A stretch of DNA of 64,000 bases from NCBI GenBank assembly GCA_046709505.1, contig JBKEFM010000002.1, positions 11,212-75,211 on the forward strand, written 5' to 3'. This document shows, piece by piece, positions 17,429 through 27,514 of the stretch (position 1 is its first letter; each line of letters starts with the position of its first letter). A model generated the notes under the pieces. It ran no database searches and was not told the DNA's origin. It was given only the letters and a program-made list of their open reading frames with translations. This stretch comes from Paraglaciecola sp046709505. Its GTDB lineage: Bacteria; Pseudomonadota; Gammaproteobacteria; Enterobacterales; Alteromonadaceae. The position numbers and the translations under genes were made by a program.

Positions 17429-19597
17429 ATGGATGTATCTCGACTTTTAGAACAATTGAATGACAAGCAGCGCGATGCTGTAGCCTCCCCAGCAGCCGAC
17501 ATGCTAATCTTGGCAGGCGCTGGCAGCGGCAAAACCCGGGTGTTGGTGCATCGTATTGCCTGGCTAATGGACGTAGAAGGTGTTGCCCCATGGGGCATAC
17601 TAGCCGTGACCTTTACCAACAAAGCGGCCCGTGAAATGCGCGGCCGAATAGAACACCTCCAGGGTAGTGCTTTGAGCAGTATGTGGATTGGTACCTTTCA
17701 TGGCATAGCCCACCGGTTGTTGCGCACCCATTATACCGAGGCCAAACTGCCACAAAATTTTCAGATATTGGACTCAGATGATCAACATCGTCTCGTACGC
17801 CGGGTCATTAAAAGTATGAATTTGGATGAAAAAAAGTGGGCTCCCAAGCAACTCCAATGGTACATCAACGGCAACAAGGATGAAGGTTTACGTGCCGAAC
17901 ACATTGACACCCATGGTGACGGGAATCAACAAACTTTGCGGGATATTTATCACACCTATCAACAAACCTGCGATCGTGCCGGTCTGGTAGACTTTGCCGA
18001 ATTACTGTTGCGTGCCCATCAGTTGTGGGTGCAAAATCCAGCCTTATTACAACACTATCAACAGCGTTTTCGCGCCATACTGGTAGACGAATTCCAGGAT
18101 ACCAACAACATCCAGTATGCCTGGTTACGCCTACTGGCAGCACCGAGCAATAACATGATCATTGTCGGTGACGACGACCAATCTATTTATGGCTGGCGGG
18201 GGGCGAATGTGCAGAATATCCAGCATTTTTTACGGGATTATCCCCAGGCTAAAACCATTCGCTTGGAGCAAAACTATCGCTCTACCGGCAATATCCTCAA
18301 AGCCGCCAACGCTCTTATTGATAACAATCAGGGCCGTCTGGGCAAAGAATTATGGACAGATGGAGCCGAAGGCGAAAAGATTTCACTCTATGCCGGTTTC
18401 AATGAATTAGATGAGGCGCGCTTTAGTGTATCCCGTATCAAAGACTGGCACAGTCAGGGTAATGACCTGAGTGATTGTGCCATCTTGTATCGCAACAATG
18501 CTCAATCCCGGGTGTTGGAAGAAGCCTTATTACAAGAGTCCGTTGCCTATCGTATTTATGGAGGCTTACGCTTCTTCGAACGTCAGGAAATACGCGATGC
18601 CCTGGGGTATTTACGTATTATCAACCAACACATTGATGACGCCGCTTTTGAGCGTGTGGTCAACACCCCGTCCCGGGGTATTGGCAATCGGACTTTGGCA
18701 CAAATCCGCGAGGTGGCCAAAGAAACCGAACAATCTATGTGGCAATCCTGCCTGCAATTGTTACGGGAAAAACGTCTTGCGGGTCGTGCGGCCAATGCCT
18801 TACAGGCCTTTATCGATTTAATTTTACAACTACAAAAGGACGTACTTGATCAACCCCTGGATATACAGGCAGATCATGTGATCAAACATTCAGGTCTGTA
18901 TGCTATGTACCAGGCTGAAAAAGGCGAAAAAGCCCAAGCCCGTATCGAAAATCTGCAAGAGCTGGTGACGGCTTGTAAACAATATGTACCGCCAGAGGAA
19001 GCACTGGATATGCCACCTTTATCAGCCTTTTTAGCCCATGCCTCGTTGGAAGCGGGTGAAGCTCAGGCAGATAAAGATCAAGATGCGGTGCAGATGATGA
19101 CTATTCACAGCGCTAAAGGCTTAGAATTTCCTCTGGTGATCCTCGCCGGTGTAGAAGAAGGCATGTTCCCCAGTCAAATGAGCAATGACGAGCCGGGTAA
19201 AATTGAAGAAGAACGCCGCCTTTGTTATGTGGGTATGACCCGCGCTATGGTGAAGCTGTATATCACCTATGCGGAGAACCGCAGAGTGTATGGCCAGGAC
19301 AAATACCATACCCCATCGCGATTTATTAAGGAAATCCCCGGGGACTGTATTGAAGAAGTCCGCTTGCGCACTACTATTTCCCGTCCCGTGCAAAATCGAT
19401 TCCAACCGGTTACGGCGCATACTGCCTTTGAATCCACTGGTTTTAAACTCGGCGAACGGGTGTCACACCGCAAGTTTGGCGAAGGCACTGTGCTAAATTA
19501 TGAAGGCAGTGGCGAACACGCCAGAGTACAGGTGAATTTTGAGGAGCTGGGCAGTAAGTGGCTGGTATTGTCTTTTGCTAAACTGAACAAATTGTAA
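17429..19597 (+). CDS. uvrD: DNA helicase II
   Basis: 722 residues, the typical UvrD length. An SF1A 3'-5' helicase acting in nucleotide-excision and mismatch repair. Walker A GAGSGKT is at residues 30–36; TFTNKAAREM (motif Ia), LVDEFQDTN (Walker B), GDDDQSIYGWRGA (motif III), NYRSTGNIL (motif IV), TIHSAKGLEF (motif V) and VGMTRAMVKLYIT (motif VI) follow. The C-terminal FKLGERVSHRKFGEGTVL segment is the Tudor-like tail that binds RNA polymerase. Confidence 0.96.
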   Translation: MDVSRLLEQLNDKQRDAVASPAADMLILAGAGSGKTRVLVHRIAWLMDVEGVAPWGILAVTFTNKAAREMRGRIEHLQGSALSSMWIGTFHGIAHRLLRTHYTEAKLPQNFQILDSDDQHRLVRRVIKSMNLDEKKWAPKQLQWYINGNKDEGLRAEHIDTHGDGNQQTLRDIYHTYQQTCDRAGLVDFAELLLRAHQLWVQNPALLQHYQQRFRAILVDEFQDTNNIQYAWLRLLAAPSNNMIIVGDDDQSIYGWRGANVQNIQHFLRDYPQAKTIRLEQNYRSTGNILKAANALIDNNQGRLGKELWTDGAEGEKISLYAGFNELDEARFSVSRIKDWHSQGNDLSDCAILYRNNAQSRVLEEALLQESVAYRIYGGLRFFERQEIRDALGYLRIINQHIDDAAFERVVNTPSRGIGNRTLAQIREVAKETEQSMWQSCLQLLREKRLAGRAANALQAFIDLILQLQKDVLDQPLDIQADHVIKHSGLYAMYQAEKGEKAQARIENLQELVTACKQYVPPEEALDMPPLSAFLAHASLEAGEAQADKDQDAVQMMTIHSAKGLEFPLVILAGVEEGMFPSQMSNDEPGKIEEERRLCYVGMTRAMVKLYITYAENRRVYGQDKYHTPSRFIKEIPGDCIEEVRLRTTISRPVQNRFQPVTAHTAFESTGFKLGERVSHRKFGEGTVLNYEGSGEHARVQVNFEELGSKWLVLSFAKLNKL

Positions 19598-19621
19598 TAT
19601 TAACGTTATGGCCAGACTTAA

Positions 19622-19869
19622 ATAATACCATTCCTTCTTGATATGTGATCAACTCAGAAGGTACTGGCAAGTTTCATAGCAAAGCGTAACGTCGAAGGAA
19701 CGCGGGTTGCCTTCATAGACGTTATAATGCAGCTAGGGAGCTTGCCAGTCCTTCCCGAAGGGCGATGCTAAATTTGCTTCCGCTATATCAGTAGAGTGGG
19801 AAAATTCACACCCCTGTTAAGCAAATATGATCGATCGCTGAGTAAGTAGATATTAAGGTGGATTGGTAT
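19622..19869 (-). repeat. Dispersed repeat family A, copy 3 (inverted)
   Basis: 248 bp, in the opposite orientation to copies 1 and 2: begins ATACCATTCC and ends GGATTGGTAT. The hairpin arms AAGGTACTGGCAAG and CTTGCCAGTCCTT are kept, with paired differences from copy 1. It lies 24 bp after the uvrD stop in non-coding DNA. Confidence 0.88.
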
Positions 19870-19954
19870 AATTATAGGTTTCGGGAAATCGTTAAATGAG
19901 TTGCCAAGTATTTTAAGACTTTATAAGTAAAAAATTAAAATCACCCGCAGTGCC

Positions 19955-20092
19955 ATGGGTCAATATCAATTTAACATTGAAACGATAGAAGGAAAGCGGA
20001 TTAAAACTGACCACCACTATAAATGTAGTGGTGGCGTTGAATCGTTAAATGAAGTGCTTTCACATCTAGAAAATGTTCAATTATATAGCTAG
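19955..20092 (+). CDS. Small hypothetical protein (45 aa)
   Basis: A 45-codon frame, MGQYQFNIETIEGKRI…, ending ENVQLYS. It is hydrophilic with no signal peptide, and no family is recognised. Inside it, CCACCACTA and TAGTGGTGG form an inverted repeat. No strong ribosome-binding site precedes it. It could be a real micro-protein or the remnant of a larger gene displaced by repeat A3 just upstream. The protein-like composition is the only support. Confidence 0.3.
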   Translation: MGQYQFNIETIEGKRIKTDHHYKCSGGVESLNEVLSHLENVQLYS

Positions 20093-20144
20093 TGACTAAA
20101 AATACGTTTTGTGTGCCGCTAAAATAATGATCGTAATCCGGTAG

Positions 20145-21050
20145 TTATTGACCAAGGGCTGCCAATTTTCGTGCCTTGTGGTAATGGCGCAATGAATCGT
20201 AGCTAAATATACCCAGTGCCAGCCATACAAATCCAAACATCACCAAGGTGGTATCATCCAAGGGCTCGGCGTACACCAGGGTAGCTAGCCCGAACATGAT
20301 ACTTGGGCCTATGTACTGGAAAAAACCCAGGGTTGAATACATGATGCGTCTGGCCGCGGCTGTAAAACACAGCAAGGGTGCCGTGGTGACTATTCCGGCA
20401 CAGATCAGCGTGACGTTCAGGGCGGTGTCATTGGTCGCCATGTTACTCATCTGCCCGGCGAAGAAGATCCAATAAATAAGCGCCGCAGGTAACATCATAG
20501 TGCTTTCAATCAACAAACCAGGTAGGGAGTCCACCGCAACTTGTTTGCGCAGTAAACCATATACGCCAAAAGACGCAGCCAATGTCAGCGCCACCCAAGG
20601 TACATGACCATAGGAAAAGAAGAAAATCACCACACCAGACAACACTAATCCGACCGCCAGTCGCTGCAGATTACGCAGCCGTTCACCTAAAAATACCCGG
20701 CCTAGAAACACATTTAGCAACGGATTGATATAATATCCTAGGCTCGCATCTAACAGGTGACCATTGTTGATAGCCCATATAAATATAAACCAGTTGCCTG
20801 CCAGTAATAAGCCCGAGACCAGTAATAATTTCACTACTTTAGGGGTTTTCAGAGCAGCTTTGACCTTGGGAAAATGGCCGGTTACCGTCACCAGTATGCA
20901 TAACAATAAAACTGACCAGACGATGCGATGCAGCAGAATTTCAATCGCAGGAACGCCCTCCAGCAACTTAAAATAAAGCGGCGCAAACCCCCACATCGAG
21001 TAAGCGGCGATGGCAAATAACGCACCTGATTTAGCTGATTTATCGTACAT
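20145..21050 (-). CDS. rarD: EamA family transporter RarD
   Basis: 301 residues with about ten hydrophobic segments, an inner-membrane DMT/EamA permease. The opening (GALFAIAAYSMWGFAPLYFK) and LHRIVWSVLL, SLGYYINPLLNVFLG and FFQYIGPSIMF motifs are typical of RarD (chloramphenicol-sensitive protein). The natural substrate is unknown. It stands alone; in E. coli rarD lies near yigI and recQ, both of which have counterparts elsewhere in this window (60.1 and 58.1 kb). Confidence 0.9.
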   Translation of the reverse strand: MYDKSAKSGALFAIAAYSMWGFAPLYFKLLEGVPAIEILLHRIVWSVLLLCILVTVTGHFPKVKAALKTPKVVKLLLVSGLLLAGNWFIFIWAINNGHLLDASLGYYINPLLNVFLGRVFLGERLRNLQRLAVGLVLSGVVIFFFSYGHVPWVALTLAASFGVYGLLRKQVAVDSLPGLLIESTMMLPAALIYWIFFAGQMSNMATNDTALNVTLICAGIVTTAPLLCFTAAARRIMYSTLGFFQYIGPSIMFGLATLVYAEPLDDTTLVMFGFVWLALGIFSYDSLRHYHKARKLAALGQ

Positions 21051-21398
21051 GTTCTATACTACTCCTTGTTTAATGCGCGGCAGTGTGAATTAAGCACCTT
21101 AGAAAAGCAATCTCCAACGTTTCCCGTTCCATACTAAATGGTTATGACAATTATCCGATCTGATTTGATTGATCACCAGCATTAATGTTGCAACCCTTAG
21201 CGCAAGGACAGGAAGAACCGGGATCCAAAGTAGGGAACTTATATTTGATGGCAGATAAAAAGTGACGAGTTAAATCTTAGAAGGAATATGCAACTATTAA
21301 AGTGGCAAAATACAATCCACACCCGTGCTCATTGTTAACGTGAGCGATACAGACTTATGAATAACCCTTCAGAATATCTTGAAGGGCTGTTACGTTAG
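21051..21398. other. Intergenic region between rarD and proA
   Basis: 348 bp lying upstream of rarD and downstream of proA. No ORF is supported. The only structure seen is the inverted repeat CCCTTCA/TGAAGGG near proA, listed separately. A rarD promoter must lie here but none could be named. Confidence 0.4.
21365..21386 (-). terminator. Possible weak terminator after proBA
   Basis: CCCTTCA (21365–21371) pairs with TGAAGGG (21380–21386) 13 bp after the proA stop. On the minus strand it is followed only by a short T-containing stretch (TTATTCAT), so termination is uncertain. Confidence 0.4.
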
Positions 21399-22646
21399 TT
21401 ACGCACGAATTTGGCCTGTGCCGCTAACTAGGTATTTTTCGGTGGTCAGTGATTCCAGCCCCATCGGTCCATAAGCATGTAGTTTAGAGGTGGCGATACC
21501 AATTTCCGCTCCCAGACCAAGCTCGCTACCGTCAGAAAAACGTGATGAGGCATTAACCATAACCACTGATGAATCGACACTACGCTGAAAACGCCGGGCA
21601 TTGAGCTCGTTTTTGGTACAGATAACTTCAGTATGATGACTACCAAAACGAACAATATGAGCTAATGCACCATCCATATCATCCACCAGACGCACCGCAA
21701 TTTCTAAATCGAGATACTCTTGGCCAAAATCACTATCTGCCAATATATTCGCATGCTCGAAATACTTGGCAGCGTTTGCACTGGCATTAATCTTAACCTT
21801 GGCACCTTTTAATGCAGCAGCGGCCAGAGACAGAAAATCCTCAGCTATGTCTTTATGTACCAACAAACCTTCGGTAGCATTACACACGCCTGTGCGGTGT
21901 GTTTTACCGTTGATCAACAGATTAAGGGCTGTGGTCAGATCGGCGTCTTTATCTATATATAAATGGCACACCCCTTTGAAATGTTGGATCACAGGGATTT
22001 TACTGTTGTCTGTTACAAAGTTGATTAAGCCTTCGCCACCACGGGGAATAATGACATCGATGTAATCTCTTTGCTGCATCAGCTCCATCATCAATTCTCG
22101 ATCGGGATCAGGCACCACCGTGATTAATTCAGGTGGCAATTTATGATTGAGTAATACCTGCTGGAGCACCCCAGCGATGACTTTACTGGTGGCCAAAGCT
22201 TCTTTACCACCACGGAGAATAACGGCATTTCCTGATTTAAAACACAATGCCCCGGCATCTGCGGTAACATTGGGCCGCGCTTCGAAAATCATGCATACAA
22301 CACCTAAGGGAATACGCATTTTACTGATTTTTAACCCATTAGGCCGTTCGCCTATAATGCGCTCTTTACCAACTGGGTCAGGCAATGACACTATGGTTTC
22401 AATCCCCTGGGCCATACTTTCGATACGCTCTTTATTGAGCGTCAGCCTGTCAAGCATGGCATCACCCAATTGATGGTTCCGTGCATCACCGAGATCCTGC
22501 TCGTTAGCGGCCAATATAGTGTGGCTTTGGGCACGCAAGGCACCTGCCATTTCCTGGAGAACTTTATCTTTAGTGGCTTCATCAAGAACAGCTAAAATAT
22601 GTGCTGCTTGTGCAGCTTTACTAGCTAATTCAGTAATTAAGCTCAT
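21399..22646 (-). CDS. proA: Glutamate-5-semialdehyde dehydrogenase (gamma-glutamyl phosphate reductase)
   Basis: 415 residues. NADPH-dependent reduction of gamma-glutamyl phosphate, the second step of proline synthesis. An aldehyde-dehydrogenase fold; the IPLGVVCMIFEARPNVTADA and GNAVILRGGKEA stretches are typical, and the catalytic cysteine lies in HRTGVCNATEGLLVH. Its start overlaps the proB stop by 4 bp (ATGA), so the two are translationally coupled and the enzymes probably form a complex. Confidence 0.96.
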   Translation of the reverse strand: MSLITELASKAAQAAHILAVLDEATKDKVLQEMAGALRAQSHTILAANEQDLGDARNHQLGDAMLDRLTLNKERIESMAQGIETIVSLPDPVGKERIIGERPNGLKISKMRIPLGVVCMIFEARPNVTADAGALCFKSGNAVILRGGKEALATSKVIAGVLQQVLLNHKLPPELITVVPDPDRELMMELMQQRDYIDVIIPRGGEGLINFVTDNSKIPVIQHFKGVCHLYIDKDADLTTALNLLINGKTHRTGVCNATEGLLVHKDIAEDFLSLAAAALKGAKVKINASANAAKYFEHANILADSDFGQEYLDLEIAVRLVDDMDGALAHIVRFGSHHTEVICTKNELNARRFQRSVDSSVVMVNASSRFSDGSELGLGAEIGIATSKLHAYGPMGLESLTTEKYLVSGTGQIRA

Positions 22647-23749
22647 TTTTTCTCCAGTACTGCTATATGTTTTTCGGAAATAATCGGTCCGGTTTTACTT
22701 TGAAATTCTCCAGCAAATTTGCGATCACTTTGTTCGGTAATAAAATTCAACAGACAACTGCTGTAGTTGGATTTAGCCTTAGCTAAACGGGTTCCGTCGC
22801 CTTTACGGACCAAAATGGTGTCCCCCACAGAAAAATCACCATTAACCTCGATGATCTCATCGCTGGTAAATTGTGCACTTTCAAGGGCTAATGAAGTATC
22901 AAAGTCATTTTCAACTACCAGCTCACCTTGCTCTTTAGAAGTATGCGTCATCCAGTGCAAATGCTCTTTCATAGGTTTGGCATAAGGTATGAAGTGAGTG
23001 CCCGGATTTTCACCTTCAAGCAAGTCATGAAAAGATGATGCTTTAAAGCCGTTGACGATATAGGTATCAATGCCGTGGGAAGTCGCCTTTTCTGCGGCTT
23101 CGATTTTAGTTTTCATGCCCCCGGTCCCGACTGCACTTGTAGCATCGCCACCCATCGCATATATTCTACTGTCTATAGTAGTGACTTTAGGCAACAGTAT
23201 CGCGTCATCGTGAACATTGGGGTTTTTATCATAAAGCCCGTCCACATCGGAACAGATAATCAACGCATCAGCATCCGCAGCGGCAGCCACCATAGCTGAC
23301 AAGTTATCATTGTCACCCACCTTTAAATCATCCGTCGTAACGGTATCGTTCTCATTAATGACGGGTAAAACACCATGTTCCAAAAGGGTCTCGATAGTAT
23401 CTCTGATACTGACATAACGCTCCCGGTCCGTTAGATCGCCATGGGTGAGCAGAATTTGTCCGGTAGGGAAATCAAATAACTTATCCCACGTTGCCATCAT
23501 TTCAGTTTGCCCGGCCGCGGCCATGGCTTTTTTAATGGCAATAGTCATTTCCAACGTGTCTGGAAAAAAGTTGGATCCCGCAGCAACTGAGCCCGAGGAT
23601 ACCAGTACAACTTGAGCCCCATTGGTGCGACACCGTACAATAAATTGCGCGATGCTTAAAAGATAGTGGCTACTACAGCCGTTTTGATGTGGTGCTATGA
23701 GTGCGCTACCAACTTTAATGACTACGCGCTTCCAATTATGTTTATTCAT
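22643..23749 (-). CDS. proB: Glutamate 5-kinase
   Basis: 368 residues. Phosphorylates glutamate to begin proline synthesis; normally feedback-inhibited by proline. The amino-acid-kinase domain (about 5–260) carries VVIKVGSALIAP, LVSSGSVAAG, INENDTVTTDDLKVGDND and VGTGGMKTKIEAA. A C-terminal PUA domain (about 280–365, ending in the typical SNYSS…) follows. First gene of the proB–proA operon. Confidence 0.95.
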   Translation of the reverse strand: MNKHNWKRVVIKVGSALIAPHQNGCSSHYLLSIAQFIVRCRTNGAQVVLVSSGSVAAGSNFFPDTLEMTIAIKKAMAAAGQTEMMATWDKLFDFPTGQILLTHGDLTDRERYVSIRDTIETLLEHGVLPVINENDTVTTDDLKVGDNDNLSAMVAAAADADALIICSDVDGLYDKNPNVHDDAILLPKVTTIDSRIYAMGGDATSAVGTGGMKTKIEAAEKATSHGIDTYIVNGFKASSFHDLLEGENPGTHFIPYAKPMKEHLHWMTHTSKEQGELVVENDFDTSLALESAQFTSDEIIEVNGDFSVGDTILVRKGDGTRLAKAKSNYSSCLLNFITEQSDRKFAGEFQSKTGPIISEKHIAVLEKK

Positions 23750-23799
23750 TTCTAACTCCTATGATTCAGGGTTATTCGGCCAAAACGTGATCGGTTTTT

Positions 23800-24344
23800 T
23801 CAAACATCGCATTTATGGGGAAAATTGGGTTGTCGAGCAAAGCTGCTGACTAGCCAAATGGCTAGGCTGCTGACGATAAACCCGGATATTGTTTCTTGGA
23901 CCCGGCTACTTGGTGTTTGCCCATCCGCTAAAACGAGTGGATAAGTCCATAGTGAAACTGTATTGGCAGCGGGAAATATTTCGGCTACGTTGTGAGTTAA
24001 ATTAACGTTATTCAAACTACAGTGCCCCCGCAGATAGAGCGGTGTATTGCTCACTGGTATGTTTGCCGCCCGATATATAACCGGACATATCATTCGCACA
24101 AAGGCGATAAAAAGACGTGCCTGCACCTGCAATGGCGATAACATAGACCGCTAAGGAAATATAACTCATGTTAAACAATCTAGAGGCTGGTGGGTGCGTG
24201 GCCTGGGGTGTTGACTTTTCCGTCAACTAAAACTATCAAGGAAGCTGTAGCAAGGAACTTGAAACTTATAAATCGTAGGGTATTTTTAATAACTTCCTTG
24301 GCAGGTTTTATAAGCATCTTGCCGATCGCTAAAAGCGTTTTCAT
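23800..24344 (-). other. Possible small or decayed genes upstream of proB
   Basis: Three consecutive minus-strand frames with protein-like content. The first (24344–24180, 54 codons, MKTLLAIGKMLIKPAKEV…) has a good GGAGA ribosome-binding site five bases before ATG and a hydrophobic stretch. The next (from ATG 24169 to 24017) reads MSYISLAVYVIAIAGAGTSF then GYISGGKHTS, suggesting one membrane helix. A third open stretch runs to 23800 (VSLWTYPLVLADGQTPSSRV…). No family recognised. Either small membrane-protein genes or one frameshifted gene. Confidence 0.3.
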
Positions 24345-24608
24345 TGTGTCTCCGTAAAAGAATTAATAGTCACTACACTAATGATTTCACTTTAATTAAT
24401 TAGTGTACGAACGGTATTATGCTTAAATTCCGTGCAAAGATCAAGTTTGACCTGATATATATCGGTATGTCTCAACATATTAGAGCCTGATGCACCTTTT
24501 CATCTAGGAATATAAAGCGCTGCAAAGATAGCGACTAACGTGCTTTATGTTGCAATCATGTAGAAATTTGATAGGGTTTCGCATTTTTCACCGTAGGAAT
24601 GAATAGTT

Positions 24609-25082
24609 ATGAAAAAGTATGATGAATTACTTGTTTCCTTGAGACGGGTGATACGTGCGATTGATCTTTATTCTAAGAAATTAAGCAAAGAAACCGGATT
24701 GACTAGTCCACAATTGATTGTCATGCAGGAAATCGCCGCCAACACAGACGTTATGGTCAAGCATATTGCCGAAAATATTAATCTTAGTCCCGCTACCGTC
24801 ACCAGTATACTGGATCGTTTGGAGTCCAGGGGTTACGTTATACGCCAGCGGTACACTATAGATAAACGTAAAGTAGGATTAAAACTCACCACAGCGGGTT
24901 TTGAAGCCTTAAAAGACGCCCCCACCCTGCTCCAAGAGCACTTTATCAAACGCTTTGAATCTCTGGAAGAATGGGAGCAAACTCAGTTGATATCCACCAT
25001 GCAAAGGATCGCAAAAATGATGGATGCTGATGCGCTAGATGCCGCGCCTTTACTACAGGTAGGACAAATATACGACAAGTAG
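24609..25082 (+). CDS. MarR family transcriptional regulator
   Basis: 157 residues. Winged helix-turn-helix of MarR type: LTSPQLIVMQEIAAN, INLSPATVTSILDRLESRGY (recognition region, about 58–77) and the wing RQRYTIDKRKVGLKLTTAG. A dimeric cytosolic repressor is expected, often responding to a phenolic or osmotic ligand. GTAGGAATGAATAGTT precedes the ATG. The target is unclear because both flanks are gene-poor. Confidence 0.88.
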   Translation: MKKYDELLVSLRRVIRAIDLYSKKLSKETGLTSPQLIVMQEIAANTDVMVKHIAENINLSPATVTSILDRLESRGYVIRQRYTIDKRKVGLKLTTAGFEALKDAPTLLQEHFIKRFESLEEWEQTQLISTMQRIAKMMDADALDAAPLLQVGQIYDK

Positions 25083-26231
25083 CCTGGCGACATAGTTTGC
25101 TAAGGACGGGTCTAATCTGTTTGCTCAGCTCAGCTCAATATTCAGTATGCTATTGGCTAATCGGTAACACGAGAACACTTAACTTTCCCTTCTGGTATGT
25201 TGATAAAAATGGTAACGCCTGGTGTAGTTACCAGAAAAAATAGCCATTACTGTTAGCCAATTTCACCTTAAAATTGCTCCATTATATTTAGTCATTTCAA
25301 ATAACAATATAAATCCATAGTGTAATTTCGGTTTAGGTCAATATTAAAAATCAATGACGGTTTACTCATGTGTTAAGTCTACCGTGAAGTCCCCAAACAT
25401 AAAAATTCTTCATCTACTGGATCACCGCAAGTATTCCCCTTTGTCAGATTTTGTTAATCAGGAAGATTTAAGTTTAACTTTCTTGTTAAAACACTTTGAG
25501 AAATAGACCGTTGTCGTCTTATAAGCTATTTTTATTTTTACCTGGGCACGTGCTAATTGTTATCTGTTTAATGTTGTCATCCCCTTGTAGCACCAATAAA
25601 ACCGGTTTATGAATAAATTTTCGCCAGATAGTTAATAGCAAACAGGTCCTAAGCTTATTATTTATCCGCTCCCATGGTAAACAAAGCATAGAACCGGCTG
25701 CTGTCAGCTATGCCGTAACCGCCTCCCTTTTACAAGTGATAAGGGACAACCTCCAGGCTTTATTAACCGGCCTATATTTGCATTAAATGATAAATGGTTT
25801 GAATACGTCTTAATTCTTTTCAGTAAGGGCTACACAGCTGTGGTTGCTAATCCGATTAGACAAAGGAAACCTAACTTTTAACAATATTCGCACACCATTT
25901 AATGGTCTAAATCAATTTATAAAGGAGCAAGCTCAAACCAATATTATAAATAATACTGATCTGGTCTCTTTTTTATCAATTTTTCTGTCGACATTTTAGG
26001 CATTTGTCCCCCGCTACGACTTGGTTTGGTATCGATTACCCGTTATTTATAGATTTGCTGATAAACGCCAAGCAAGCTCCGGAGATCCTGTTCAATAAAA
26101 ATACATAATTAGGGCTAAAGGAGGATCAGATCATGCCTATTCAGCACATGATCCTTAACAGCGAATTAACTAGGAAGATAAAGATCAGTTAACGGGTTTG
26201 ATAAAATAAAGTACGTAAAGCTTAAGGACGA
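25083..26231. other. 1.1-kb AT-rich stretch without genes
   Basis: No frame longer than about 60 codons with a credible start on either strand, and no repeat of families A or B. The base composition is visibly richer in A/T than its neighbours. It adjoins the broken end of the sigma-54 response regulator (26232), so it is probably the site of a deletion or decayed DNA rather than a regulatory region. Confidence 0.5.
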
Positions 26232-27139
26232 TTAAGTAAAAATAAAGGCAAAATAAATGTGAAGAATTTCACGCAGCACTTTGCTCTCGGCTAACTCATC
26301 TAGGGTGCGGTTAGTTGCCGAGATGATTCGGCAATCAACCTGTATATCTTTGATCGCCCCCACTCGGGTGACGCGTTTACTTTCAAGTACCCGCAACAAA
26401 TTAGGTTGCATCTCCAGGGGCATTTCAGTAATTTCGTCCAGAAATAAGGTGCCGCCATTAGCCTGTTCAAAAACGCCGGGGTTGCGTCCTGCTGTACCTG
26501 TAAACGCCCCTTTTTCGTGGCCGAACAACTCACTGCCTATTAGCGCACGGGAGAATGCTCCACAATTTGTCACCACCAACGGCCCTACGAAAAGGCTGGC
26601 GGCATGAATGGCTTGAGCCACGACCTCTTTACCCACACCGCTTTCACCCATTAACATCACGTTGGCATTACTTTCCCCACCCGGCTAATCATTCCGTATA
26701 ATTCTTGCATCGGTTTTGACTCGCCAACCAAACAATCAAAATGCTTTTTAATTACGGAGCTGCTAGCTCGTTTGCTAACTTTGGATTTACCGCTTAGCAC
26801 CTGCTCTAGCTCTTCCCGTTGCAAGGGCTTAACCAGATAATTAACCTTGGGACCGCACATGCCGGCAATAATATTTTTCACTGCTGGATGACCGGTAATT
26901 AATGTTACAAAAGGCACTTTTTCAGATTTATTTAATTTGTCGATAAGATGTAAAGCGCTGCCATCGGGCAGCATAAAATCGAGCAGAATGTGATCAAAAT
27001 CTTGTTCCGCAAGACACTTATAAGCATCTTCTAGGCTGTTGGCTACTTCGACATCATGGTCAAGAAATTCGATGATACTGCGGGCTACGTCCGTAAATTC
27101 AATGTCATCATCGACGAGTAAAACTTGAGACACGTGCAT
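26232..27139 (-). pseudogene. Sigma-54-dependent response regulator, frameshifted and truncated
   Basis: The receiver domain starts at ATG 27139 (MHVSQVLLVDDD) with acidic residues 10–12, phospho-acceptor D54 in LLDFMLPDGS, and K104 in YLVKPL. A single-base loss near 26667 shifts the frame: RVGK continues in the other frame as NANVMLMGESGVGKE, the Walker A of the AAA+ domain, followed by GAFTGA-type loop residues (HEKGAFTGTAGRNPG) and GTLFLDEITEMPLEMQ. The protein then ends after about 140 residues of AAA+ at LREILHIYFAF, where LREDLYYRLN is normally expected; the rest of the ATPase and the Fis-type DNA-binding domain are absent. It cannot activate sigma-54 promoters as it stands. Confidence 0.85.
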
Positions 27140-27514
27140 TCCTTTTGGTAAAAAAACTGACTGATTACTCAGTTTCATGGTGATTTTCAATTCATGTCCA
27201 ATATTTGACCTGGCAACAATCGAATCCAAATCATCGACAATATACCCAAACCGACATCAGATACTTAGTTACAAGGTAACAGATAAAAAATTTCATAAAA
27301 ATAAGGTGTCACAAAAATCCCAGCCCATTTCCCATGATGTGAGTGAGATAAAACTAGTCATAAAAAACGTATGTGTTTCTCTCCCATTCGTTAAGCATGC
27401 CCGTTCTTTAGTTTAAAAGACCCCAAAAGTTCCACTGCAGCTCACAAAGCGAACAAAAAAACCATTAACCTGACGCACTGCTTTGAGCGCTATAAGTACT
27501 ATGACAAGTGCCAA
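27140..27514. other. Intergenic region, nothing recognised
   Basis: 375 bp between the broken response regulator and the GNAT/C39 gene, both on the minus strand. AT-rich, with no supported ORF, repeat or clear terminator. Confidence 0.4.

Noticed and set aside
1741..19869. Target-site duplications flanking family A repeats
   Set aside because: Flanks of all three copies were compared and no repeated short sequence was convincing.
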